From Zoogloeaceae bacterium (GTDB taxonomy: Bacteria; Pseudomonadota; Gammaproteobacteria; Burkholderiales; Rhodocyclaceae), in contig JAEUNY010000173.1 in the NCBI GenBank assembly GCA_016791005.1, positions 1 to 64,000 of the forward strand: a stretch of 64,000 nt of DNA, read 5' to 3'. Each line of letters begins with the position of its first letter. Position 1 is the stretch's first letter. The notes under the pieces were generated by a model, which saw only the letters and a list, made by a program, of their open reading frames with translations, ran no database searches and was not told where the DNA came from. Below, one piece after another: positions 9,590 to 18,619 of this stretch. The translations under genes and the position numbers were made by a program.

Positions 9590-11460
9590 ATGCCCACCCC
9601 GCGTAAACGCTCCCGCCTCGCTCTCCAGTTGCTGGCCTTCGGCCTGCTGGTGGCGGGCACGGCGTGGCTGGCCTTCCGCGTCAGCCTCGCCACTGGACTG
9701 GCCGAGCTGCAAGTCACCGGCCGCCATCGTTTGGATCTCTACACCTCGAGCCTGGAATGGGAGATCGACAAGTACGCCTATTTCCCGACCACGCTGGGCC
9801 TGGAGCGGGACGTGGTGAAGCTCCTCACCACGCCGGCCTCCACCCCGGCCGAGATCGAGGTGGTGAACCAGTACCTCGAACAACTCAACGAGCGCGCCGG
9901 TACCTTTTCGATTTACGTGCTGAACACCCAAGGCCAGGTGGTCGCCACCAGCAACTGGCGCCGCCCAGACAGCTTCATGGGCGAGGATCTCGCCTTCCGC
10001 CCCTACTTCCGCCAGGCCATGGAAAACGGCAGCGGTCGCTTTTTCGGCATCGGCACCACCCGCGGCGAACCGGGTTACTACCTCGCCTCGGCCCTCACCG
10101 ACGCCCGCGGCACGGTGGGCGTGGCGGTGGTCAAGGTGGGCCTCACGCAACTGGAAAAATCCTGGGGGACGGCGGAAGCACCGGCCCTGGTGGCGGACGA
10201 AAACGGCGTCGTGATCCTGGCCTCGGTGCCGGACTGGAAATTCACCACCCTCAAGCCCCTGGACGAATCCACCCGCGGCGCCTTCGATCGCACCCAGCAG
10301 TACAACCGCCGCGCCCTGCGCCCCCTCGGCGTGGAAGAACGCGCGGAACTCGACCACGGCGCGCGTCTCGTTCACCTGCCGAAGACCGGCGCAAATGTGG
10401 TGTCCATCATTCCCGTGTCGGGCGACTTCCTGGCCCAAACCCAGCCTCTGCCCGGCACGCCGTGGAGCATTTCCGTGTTTTCCCATCAGGACCCGGTGCG
10501 CGAACTCGCCACCAGCCGCGCCGCCCTGGCCGGTGCCGGCGCCGCGCTGCTCTTTATCGTTGGTGTAATGCTCAACCAGCGCCGCCGCCACCTCAAGGAG
10601 CGCCTCGCCGCCCGCGACGCTCTGCAGCGCGCCCACGACGAACTGGAACGCAAGGTCGAGGAGCGCACCCGCGAACTCTCCGACACCAACACCCGCCTGC
10701 AGGCGGAGGTGGTCGAGCGCACCCGCGCCGAACGCACCCTGCGTGAAGCTCAGGACGAGCTCGTGCAGGCCGGCAAGCTCGCCGTGATCGGCCAGCTTTC
10801 CACCGGCGTGGCCCACGAACTCAACCAGCCGCTGGCCGCCCTGCGGACGCTCTCCGACAACACGCGCAAGTTCCTGGAGCGGGGCGACCAGGCCACCGCT
10901 ACCGGCAACCTGGTCCGCATCGCCGAGTTGGTGGACCGCATGGGCCGGCTCACCAGTCAGCTGAAGTCCTTCGCCCGCAAGTCCAGTGGCGAGGCTCAGG
11001 CGGTGTCCCTCAACAAGGCGCTGGACAACGTGCAGTTCCTCCTCGAACAGCGCCTCAAGCGCGCCGGCGTCAACGTCAGCCTTGATCTGCCGCCGGATGA
11101 CCTGCAAGCGTGGTGCGACGCCAACCGCCTGGAGCAGGTGCTGGTGAACCTCTGCGGCAACGCCCTGGACGCCATGGCCGGCCAGCCCGAAGTCGCGCTG
11201 GATATTTCCGCCCGACGCGAGGGCGAGCACATCGTCATCCAGGTGCGCGACCACGGCCCCGGTTTGAGCGAGGCGGCGCAGTCGCGTCTCTTCGAGCCCT
11301 TCTTCACCACCAAGGAAGCCGGCCTCGGCCTCGGTCTGGGACTCGCAATTTCCGCCGGCATCGCCCGCGACTTCGGTGGCAGCCTGGGTGGCGCCAACCA
11401 CCCCGAAGGCGGCGCCGTGTTCACCCTCGACATCCCCGCCGCCCCCGGAGGGCCGACGCC

Positions 11461-11464
<4 letters not shown>
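9590..11464 (+). CDS. dctB: DctB, C4-dicarboxylate sensor histidine kinase
   Basis: 624 residues. TM helix 1 is at about 8-28, followed by a periplasmic double-PDC/Cache sensor of about 260 residues, and TM helix 2 at about 308-325. A coiled coil with KVEERTRELSDTN (about 340-385) leads to the HisKA domain with HELNQPLAALR (phospho-acceptor His409) and a C-terminal HATPase with NALDAM, DHGPGL and GLGLGLAIS boxes. This is the DctB architecture: external succinate, fumarate, malate or aspartate binds the PDC domain and controls DctD phosphorylation. Its stop overlaps dctD by 4 nt (ATGA). It is probably transcribed with dctD from a promoter after the dctA terminator. Confidence 0.93.
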
Positions 11465-12798
<1,334 letters not shown>

Positions 12799-13018
12799 CC
12801 CAGATACGCGCCTGCCCGAGTAGGCGGCGCTCCGTACCGAACACGATCGGTTGGCGCTCTTCCAAAGCCTGCAATCACGGCGTCATGAGCCGAATTGGGT
12901 TGCGGCTGCGCTGCAATGTGGCATCGATCTCAAGACCAGCCATCAACGTTCGGGCCCGGGACTCGCGGTGCACTCTACGTAACCTTCAAGCTCGCCCGTG
13001 CAGCGCTCAACTCCCGCG

Positions 13019-13034
13019 GATTTCGGCCGAAATC
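13019..13034. promoter_or_regulatory. Perfect 16-bp palindrome, candidate operator
   Basis: GATTTCGGCCGAAATC is fully self-complementary and lies 77 nt upstream of the yfiR-like start. It resembles an operator for a dimeric regulator. No regulator gene is adjacent and the binding protein is unknown. Confidence 0.45.
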
Positions 13035-13067
13035 AGACATTGCGACGGGAGGGTCCTAGGCGCCCTG

Positions 13068-13099
13068 CGCCGCGGGATCCACCCAATGCGCCCGCGGCG
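13068..13099 (+). promoter_or_regulatory. GC-rich hairpin just upstream of the yfiR-like start
   Basis: CGCCGCGGG (13068-13076) pairs perfectly with CCCGCGGCG (13091-13099) across a 14-nt loop. It ends 11 nt before the GTG start. There is no T-run, so it is not a standard terminator. It could limit ribosome access or be part of a leader structure. Confidence 0.45.
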
Positions 13100-13110
13100 A
13101 ATCAACCCAA

Positions 13111-13674
13111 GTGACCCTTTTGCTCAAATGCTGGCCTTCGCTGTGCGTAAAGCTCCTGACCGCCATCGGGCTGTTTTGGGCCGGAGCCGTCGTGGCCGAG
13201 AGCGAGGCGCCGCTACCGGAATTGAATACCGCCAAGGCGGCCTTCGTTTTCAACTTCCTTAAATTCACCACCTGGCCGGAAACGGTCTTTACCCGCACCG
13301 ACTCCCTCACGATTTGCCTGCTCGACGTGGCCGAAAGTCTTGCCGAGGAGGTTCGAGCCCTCGGCAATCGAACCATCGGCACCCGCCGCATCGTCGTCCG
13401 GACCACGTCCTTGCGGGAAGACGACTTTGCTCGCTGTCATCTGATCCTGGTTGGGGCCGATGGGATGGATAAGGCGTTGGCCACCCTCACTGGGGGCGGA
13501 GCGCTGCTGGTGAGCGACGCGCCGAACTTCGCCCGCAAGGGCGGCATGATTGGGCTCGTGCTTTATCAGGGCCGCCTTCAATTCGAGCTCAATACCGAAG
13601 CACTCGCCAACACCACCTTCAAACTCGATGGCCGCCTGGTCGGGCTGGCCCAGAATTCGAGGAGGGATCGATGA
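13111..13674 (+). CDS. YfiR-family (DUF4154) periplasmic protein
   Basis: 187 residues with a hydrophobic signal segment (about 12-30, ending near AVVAES), followed by the YfiR/DUF4154 pattern NTAKAAFVFNFLKFTTWPE, a central CHLILVG block and a C-terminal MIGLVLYQGRLQFELN block. In Pseudomonas, YfiR is a periplasmic repressor of the diguanylate cyclase YfiN. Elsewhere, DUF4154 proteins are often encoded beside TonB-dependent receptors, as here. The start is GTG at 13111 with no good Shine-Dalgarno sequence. Its stop overlaps the receptor gene by 4 nt (ATGA). No GGDEF or sensor-kinase gene is next to it, so the partner of this protein is not apparent. Confidence 0.85.
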   Translation: MTLLLKCWPSLCVKLLTAIGLFWAGAVVAESEAPLPELNTAKAAFVFNFLKFTTWPETVFTRTDSLTICLLDVAESLAEEVRALGNRTIGTRRIVVRTTSLREDDFARCHLILVGADGMDKALATLTGGGALLVSDAPNFARKGGMIGLVLYQGRLQFELNTEALANTTFKLDGRLVGLAQNSRRDR

Positions 13675-15731
13675 AAATCCTTTCGCGGCACATCGCCGCC
13701 CCGGTGCTGCTCGCCAGCATGCTGACTACCACCTTCGGAAACGCCCGGGCGGAGGAATCCGCGTCGCTGGACACCTTGCTTTCCCTCAACCTGGAAACCC
13801 TGGTTGGGATCCGGGTGATTACGGCATCCAAAACCGAAGAGAGCGCGGCAAGGGCCCCGGCCCAGGTGTCGGTGGTCACGGCTGAGGACATCCGTGCCTT
13901 CGGCTACCGCACCCTGGGTGAAGTGCTGCGTAGCATGCCGGGGCTACAGGTTTCCAACGACCGAAGCTACCCCTACCTGGGGGTTCGGGGCATCAATCGC
14001 AAGGATTACAACAGTCGCATCCTGGTGCTGATCAATGGCTTGCGCACCAATGAGAACATGTACGACTCGTCGTTCATCGATCGAACGTTTCCCGTGGATG
14101 TGGAGGCCATCGAGCGGGTCGAGTTCGTCGCCGGCCCGGGGTCATCCCTGTATGGCAATAATGCCTTGCTGGGCGTCGTGAATGTGATTACCCGCAAGGG
14201 CGCCTCGGTCGATGGCGGCCGTTTGGTCGGTGAAGCCGGAGAGCGTGGCGCCTGGCGCGGCTATGCCGAATTTGGCCGGCGGCTCGAGAACGGCGGCGAT
14301 GTCTTCCTGGCCGCTTCCCGCTCCCTTGCCGACGGCGAAAATCTCCATTTTCCTGAGCAGGTCTCCGCAGGGCCGAGCCGGGGATGGGCACGTAATCTGG
14401 ACGGCGAAGTGGCCCGCAAGGTGTACGGTCAATGGACCGTTGGGGACTTCACGTTCATGGGGACGGTTTCGCAACGGGACAAGGATGTCCCCACCGCCCC
14501 CTATGGCACGGTGTTTAATGATCCTGCCGCCCACCTTCAGGATCGCCTGTCCCTTCTGGCCGCCACTTACCAATCCAGCCTGGCCTCAAACCTCAAAGGC
14601 CTCTTTCGCGCGTCTTACGGGGCCTACGATTTCCAGAACGACTACCACTACGGCTCGTCGGATCCGGACCCCTTGAATCACGACATCGTCCATGGCCGCT
14701 GGTGGAACGGCGAAATCAATTTTGAATACACGGGGATCTCCAGCCATCGGATCGTGGCAGGGGTCGAATGGCAGAACAACATTCGTCAGGACTACCGCAA
14801 TCGCGACGTTTCCCCTGCTTACGTCTGGCTGGACCAGGGGGGTCGGGGCAGCCGACAGGCAGTCTTCATTGACGACGCCATCGAGCTCGGACCCCAGTGG
14901 CAACTCGACCTGGGGCTGCGCCTGGACCGATATCACTCAGAGGCTCGGCTGTCCGCGTGCGATCCCAGCCTTGCTCCGGCACCCGAATGCCTCGGTTTGG
15001 ATGTCTCCAAACGGGGCATCGCCCGCAATCCTCGGGCGGCACTGATCTATAGCCCATGGCCAGACACCACTATCAAGGCCCTCTACGCCCGGGCCTTCCG
15101 CGCGCCAAGCCCGACGGAATTGGGATACGTCGAACCGCCTTCGATCGCCACGGTGGGGCGTGCGGAACCGGAGCAGCTCTATACCCGCGAACTCGTGATC
15201 GAGCACTTCTTGAACGATCGGTTCAAGGTCTGGGCAAACCTCTTCAAGTACGACTTCCAGGGCGTGATTGATATTCCCGAAGATACCTTCGTCAACCTGA
15301 ATGACATTCGCTCCCGGGGGGCCGTGGTCGGTATCGAACGCAACAGCACCGCGGGAGACCGCCTGAAAGCAAGCTACACCTGCGCCGACGTGATCGACCG
15401 TGACACCGGGGACAAACTGGACGACGCGCCTCGTCATATGGCTCGCCTCGCCTATACTCGCCCGCTGCCGGCCCTGCCCTGGCGAATCGGCGCGGAAACC
15501 CTATTCTTCGGCGAACGCCGGACGCTGGCGGGTCGCCGCACCCCGGCCTATACGCTGGTTAATCTCACGGTCAGCTCAGAGCGCCTGTGGAACAATGTCG
15601 ACGTTTCGGCCTCTATCTATAACTTGCTTGACCAACACTATGACGATCCTGCCCGGGGCGCCCACAGTCCCATCGACCGCATTCCCCAGGAGACCCGAAG
15701 CTTTCGGGTTCAGATGGGGATTCGCTTTTGA
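13671..15731 (+). CDS. TonB-dependent outer-membrane receptor
   Basis: 686 residues: signal peptide (about 1-26, ending NARA), a plug domain (about 50-165) with VITASKTEESAARAPAQVSV and the LGVRGINRKDYNSRILVLING block, then a 22-strand-type barrel ending in a terminal Phe (MGIRF), the usual outer-membrane assembly signal. It resembles the receptors encoded with DUF4154 proteins and the siderophore/vitamin class, but the ligand cannot be read from the sequence. An ASACDPSLAPAPECLG-like segment with two cysteines (about residues 428-442) may form a disulfide-bonded loop. It is translationally coupled to the YfiR-like gene. Confidence 0.9.
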   Translation: MKILSRHIAAPVLLASMLTTTFGNARAEESASLDTLLSLNLETLVGIRVITASKTEESAARAPAQVSVVTAEDIRAFGYRTLGEVLRSMPGLQVSNDRSYPYLGVRGINRKDYNSRILVLINGLRTNENMYDSSFIDRTFPVDVEAIERVEFVAGPGSSLYGNNALLGVVNVITRKGASVDGGRLVGEAGERGAWRGYAEFGRRLENGGDVFLAASRSLADGENLHFPEQVSAGPSRGWARNLDGEVARKVYGQWTVGDFTFMGTVSQRDKDVPTAPYGTVFNDPAAHLQDRLSLLAATYQSSLASNLKGLFRASYGAYDFQNDYHYGSSDPDPLNHDIVHGRWWNGEINFEYTGISSHRIVAGVEWQNNIRQDYRNRDVSPAYVWLDQGGRGSRQAVFIDDAIELGPQWQLDLGLRLDRYHSEARLSACDPSLAPAPECLGLDVSKRGIARNPRAALIYSPWPDTTIKALYARAFRAPSPTELGYVEPPSIATVGRAEPEQLYTRELVIEHFLNDRFKVWANLFKYDFQGVIDIPEDTFVNLNDIRSRGAVVGIERNSTAGDRLKASYTCADVIDRDTGDKLDDAPRHMARLAYTRPLPALPWRIGAETLFFGERRTLAGRRTPAYTLVNLTVSSERLWNNVDVSASIYNLLDQHYDDPARGAHSPIDRIPQETRSFRVQMGIRF

Positions 15732-15787
15732 GCGTCGGCAGAAGGATGCGCCGCTGGGGCGCGGCCCAGCCATCCGGGGAGGCAGAC

Positions 15788-16222
15788 GTGATCGTTCTTG
15801 ACCTCGAATGTGGCAACGGCCATCGCTTTGAAGGCTGGTTCGCCTCGTCGGAGAGTTTCGACCATCAGCGGGCTGGCGGCCTCGTGCGCTGCCCCCAATG
15901 CCACCGCGCCGACATCCAGCGCCGGCTGTCAGTGCCTCACATCCGCACCCCCTCCCATCGCCCTACCCCGCCAGCTGCTGAGAGCACTCCGTCAGATCCA
16001 TCAGCGGCCGCTATGGCCGACGTGCTCTTGGCCCAACTCCGGCAAATTGCCCGCACCACTGAAGACGTGGGCGAACGCTTTGCCGACGAGGCGCGGCGCA
16101 TTCATTATGGAGACTCGGAATCCCGCGGGATTCGGGGTCAAGCCAGCGGTGAGGAGCTACGCGATCTCCTCGAAGAAGGGATTCAGATCCTCCCGGTGCC
16201 CCCGGAGGAAGACCTTCACTGA
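15788..16222 (+). CDS. DUF1178 family protein
   Basis: 144 residues from GTG at 15788, preceded by GGGGAGG at 15777-15783. The protein then begins with VIVLDLECGNGHRFEGWF, the normal start of this family; a longer frame from 15728 would overlap the receptor gene and adds an unrelated N-terminus. Two small metal-site-like motifs are visible: Cys-x3-His at residues 8-12 and CPQC shortly after residue 30. A variable Pro/Ser-rich linker is followed by a conserved acidic C-terminal half with RRIHYGDSESRGIRGQAS. The family is common in proteobacteria and its function is unknown. Confidence 0.88.
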   Translation: MIVLDLECGNGHRFEGWFASSESFDHQRAGGLVRCPQCHRADIQRRLSVPHIRTPSHRPTPPAAESTPSDPSAAAMADVLLAQLRQIARTTEDVGERFADEARRIHYGDSESRGIRGQASGEELRDLLEEGIQILPVPPEEDLH

Positions 16223-16413
16223 GTCCCTGAACCGGAGGTTCGACGCCCTTCCGGCATGCAGCACCAAGGCTGCCATTCCAACACCTGCGAAACCTTCGGC
16301 CTTAGGCGATCCAGGCATCGCAGCACCCGCCGCCAGCCTCGTTCTGACTCGTTTATCGTTTGCATGGGCCGCAGGCTACGCTGCGACCATGACAGAATTG
16401 TGAACAGGAAGGC

Positions 16414-17625
16414 TCAGTGGCAGGCGACGTGGATCAGAGGAATTCCCATTTCCGCCGCGGACAATCCGCCATGGAGGCCGATCATGGGATGCTCAACTTC
16501 CCCCGCCACCCGATCCCGGAGAGCCCAGCCCGGTGCCATCACGATCGCATAGTCACCGATCCGCTCGCCCAGACGCCGATGGACAGGGCCGGAGCCGAGG
16601 AAGCCGGCCGCCGCCAGGTTGCCGCTGGGAACGACCCTACCCGTGCTCCCCAGCCTCCGGGTAATCGCCGCCAGGAACGCCGCGCTTGTGCCGGGCCGCA
16701 CGGCACACCAGGCCATCCGGCGTTCCCCCCACAGGGGCGCTGCCAGGAACGCAGCGACCTCCGGCCAATCGTCGATCTCATGGGTGCGCTCCGTCGGTAC
16801 ATCGCCGAACCCATGATCGGCTGAAACGACCAGGTCCACCCCGTGGGGAGTCAGAGTCGCCGCCAGAGCTTGCACCATGGCATCGATGCGAGCGAACTCC
16901 TGCCGGGCTTCGTCCGAGGCCACCCCGTAGCGATGACAAACGCCGTCGTAGCGCGGGTAGTAGGCGTAGACAAAGCCCCCCGCAGTGTGTCCGGCGACCG
17001 CCCGTAACACGGCGCCTGAAAGGTCCTCCAGGCGGCGATATCCAATCCGGCCCGCCCCCCGGCTGTGCCGGCGGTTGAACGGCGAATCGAGAATATCCCA
17101 GGGCGCCACCACCGTAGAGGGAGCTGCGAGCTGCTGGTACAAGGTCCGATAGGGAAACAATCGCCGCGCCGCGCCAATCGCCTTGAGGGGCCCGCCACCC
17201 CGGGATTGCATCATCAAGGGTGCAAGGACCCCGCCCATCCTTCGCTCCCGGATGAACCAGCCAGTCAGCCCATGCTGGGCCGGGGCAAGCCCGCTCATCA
17301 GGCTCGCGACGGCGCTCGCCGTGGTGGAGGGAAACACCGAACTCAACCGGGCTCTGCGCTGAGAGCGAAGAAAGCCGGCGGGCTCCCGGTGGCACAGGTC
17401 GTCGTCACCCAGCCCATCAATGAGGAGAAGCACCACCTTGCGCTGGGTCAGGGCCAACTCTTGGCCCAGGGAGAAACCTGGAAAGGGCACCGGCCGACCG
17501 GCCAGCGAGGCAAAATGGGCCGCGATATGGCGGACGAGCACTACCAGATCGCGGCGGGAATCCGGCGCCACACAGCCGTCGGGAAGGTCTGCCCCATCCA
17601 CATCCAGTCGCAAGCCCAAGTTCAT
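16414..17625 (-). CDS. Alkaline-phosphatase-superfamily phosphodiesterase/nucleotide pyrophosphatase-like hydrolase
   Basis: 403 residues of the type I phosphodiesterase/nucleotide pyrophosphatase fold. The first metal Asp lies in LLLIDGLGDD (Asp70) and the nucleophile is the Thr in FPSTTAS (about 101-102). Later come a YYPRYDGVCHRYG metal motif and SADHGFGD, the conserved C-terminal Asp-His pair. It presumably hydrolyses a phosphate mono- or diester. The substrate is unknown and there is no signal peptide, so it should be cytoplasmic. It runs convergent to the DUF1178 gene and lies downstream of the tRNA array. Confidence 0.82.
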   Translation of the reverse strand: MNLGLRLDVDGADLPDGCVAPDSRRDLVVLVRHIAAHFASLAGRPVPFPGFSLGQELALTQRKVVLLLIDGLGDDDLCHREPAGFLRSQRRARLSSVFPSTTASAVASLMSGLAPAQHGLTGWFIRERRMGGVLAPLMMQSRGGGPLKAIGAARRLFPYRTLYQQLAAPSTVVAPWDILDSPFNRRHSRGAGRIGYRRLEDLSGAVLRAVAGHTAGGFVYAYYPRYDGVCHRYGVASDEARQEFARIDAMVQALAATLTPHGVDLVVSADHGFGDVPTERTHEIDDWPEVAAFLAAPLWGERRMAWCAVRPGTSAAFLAAITRRLGSTGRVVPSGNLAAAGFLGSGPVHRRLGERIGDYAIVMAPGWALRDRVAGEVEHPMIGLHGGLSAAEMGIPLIHVACH

Positions 17626-17689
17626 CGCCGGAGGGAAAAGCCGAGGGGGCTACGACGGAGGGCCCAGACGGGCCCCGCCGCAAAAGGCG

Positions 17690-17765
17690 TGGAGCGGGAA
17701 ACGAGTCTCGAACTCGCGACCTCAACCTTGGCAAGGTTGCGCTCTACCAACTGAGCTATTCCCGC
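17690..17765 (-). tRNA. tRNA-Gly (GCC)
   Basis: 76 nt including an encoded 3' CCA. The acceptor stem is GCGGGAA/TTCCCGC, the T-loop region reads GTTCGAGAC and the anticodon GCC lies in CTTGCCAAG. It is identical over its full length to the copy at 17920-17995. Confidence 0.95.
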
Positions 17766-17773
17766 GTACGTTC

Positions 17774-17847
17774 TGGAGGCGCGAGCCGGAGTCGAACCGA
17801 CCTACACGGATTTGCAATCCGGTGCATAACCGCTTTGCTATCGCGCC
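17774..17847 (-). tRNA. tRNA-Cys (GCA)
   Basis: 74 nt including CCA. The acceptor stem is GGCGCGA/TCGCGCC (allowing for the usual pairing), the anticodon GCA lies in ATTGCAAAT, and the T-arm has GGTTCGACTCC. It lies 8 nt upstream of the distal tRNA-Gly. Confidence 0.95.
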
Positions 17848-17880
17848 GTAATCGGCCCCAGAAGAAGAGACCGGATCGGA

Positions 17881-17910
17881 AACAAAAAGGGAAAGGCCGC
17901 GACCTTTCCC
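17881..17910 (-). terminator. Intrinsic terminator between tRNA-Gly and tRNA-Cys
   Basis: On the minus strand, GGGAAAGG (17910-17903), a 6-nt loop and CCTTTCCC (17896-17889) are followed directly by TTTTTGTTT. The form is classic but the position is unusual, between the first and second tRNA of the array. Confidence 0.8.
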
Positions 17911-17919
17911 AAGACAATT

Positions 17920-17995
17920 TGGAGCGGGAAACGAGTCTCGAACTCGCGACCTCAACCTTGGCAAGGTTGCGCTCTACCAACTGAGCTATTCCCGC
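17920..17995 (-). tRNA. tRNA-Gly (GCC), promoter-proximal copy
   Basis: 76 nt including CCA, identical to the copy at 17690-17765. The 5' end lies about 7 nt after the predicted transcription start of the consensus promoter at 18009-18036. Confidence 0.95.
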
Positions 17996-18008
17996 AGGAC
18001 GGACGCGA

Positions 18009-18036
18009 ATTATAGGTCCGGCCCCTGATTTGTCAA
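18009..18036 (-). promoter_or_regulatory. Consensus sigma-70 promoter of the tRNA array
   Basis: On the minus strand, TTGACA (18036-18031) and TATAAT (18014-18009) are separated by 16 nt; both hexamers are perfect. The -35 box overlaps the pgsA stop codon region (stop at 18033-18035). Confidence 0.85.
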
Positions 18037-18599
18037 CCCGACTCCACAGCGGGCCAAGCCCGGCGCAGGTAGTAGCCCATGGACCAGACCGTAAGGGCCG
18101 CGGCAATGTAGATCAGGAGGTTACCCAAGGGGCGGACGGCCACGCCAAGGACTTCACCATTGAAAAGCAACAGCGGAATCGCTGCCATCTGCGCCGCTGT
18201 CTTGAGCTTGCCGACATAGGCCACCGCCACGTTGGCCGAACGCCCCACCCTGGCCATCCACTCTCGCAAAGCGGAGATCGTGATCTCACGGCCAATGATC
18301 ACCACCGCGATCAGCGCATCGACCCGGCTCAGCTCGACCAGCACGATGAGCGCCGCCGCCACCATCAGCTTGTCCGCAACGGGGTCGAGAAATGCGCCGA
18401 AGGCCGAGGTCTGTCCCAGGCTCCGGGCAAGGTAGCCGTCGAACCAGTCGGTCACCGCGGCCAACACAAACATGGCCGTGGCGCACAGGTCCTTTTCTTG
18501 GGGGGACAGCCAGGAAGATGGCAGATAGAACACCCCCACGAACAACGGAATCAGGCCGATGCGGGCCCAGGTGAGGGAGTTCGGGATGTTGAAGAGCAT
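18033..18599 (-). CDS. pgsA: CDP-diacylglycerol-glycerol-3-phosphate 3-phosphatidyltransferase
   Basis: 188 residues of an integral membrane CDP-alcohol phosphatidyltransferase. The signature D-x2-DG-x2-AR-x8-G-x3-D-x3-D is intact (DWFDGYLAR, then GAFLDPVADK). It makes phosphatidylglycerol phosphate, the committed step to PG and cardiolipin. I start at the ATG at 18599 (MLFNIPNSLTWAR), the usual N-terminus; a longer frame would read into uvrC. It is the last gene of the rpoE-uvrC-pgsA series, 20 nt after uvrC, and its stop region carries the tRNA promoter. Confidence 0.94.
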   Translation of the reverse strand: MLFNIPNSLTWARIGLIPLFVGVFYLPSSWLSPQEKDLCATAMFVLAAVTDWFDGYLARSLGQTSAFGAFLDPVADKLMVAAALIVLVELSRVDALIAVVIIGREITISALREWMARVGRSANVAVAYVGKLKTAAQMAAIPLLLFNGEVLGVAVRPLGNLLIYIAAALTVWSMGYYLRRAWPAVESG

Positions 18600-18619
18600 A
18601 TCGTCGCGTCGGCCGGGAC

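Larger units (their letters stand above)
12799..13110. other. Spacer between dctD and yfiR-like gene with dyad elements
   Basis: 312 nt without a credible gene. The last 100 nt hold a perfect 16-bp palindrome and a 9-bp GC hairpin, listed separately. I checked for -24/-12 elements: TGGCATCGATCTCAAG near 12919 lacks the GC at the required position. No clear sigma-70 promoter was found. Confidence 0.55.

Noticed and set aside
9380-11401. A 673-codon minus-strand open frame opposite dctB
   Set aside because: Antisense shadow caused by strong G/C bias at third positions; no domain is visible and DctB motifs occupy the plus strand.
12919-12936. Possible -24/-12 promoter ahead of the yfiR-like gene
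   Set aside because: The GG is present but the GC pair at the obligatory distance is missing.
17417-17964. Short open frames running through the tRNA genes
   Set aside because: They share identical N-termini only because the two tRNA-Gly copies are identical; not coding.
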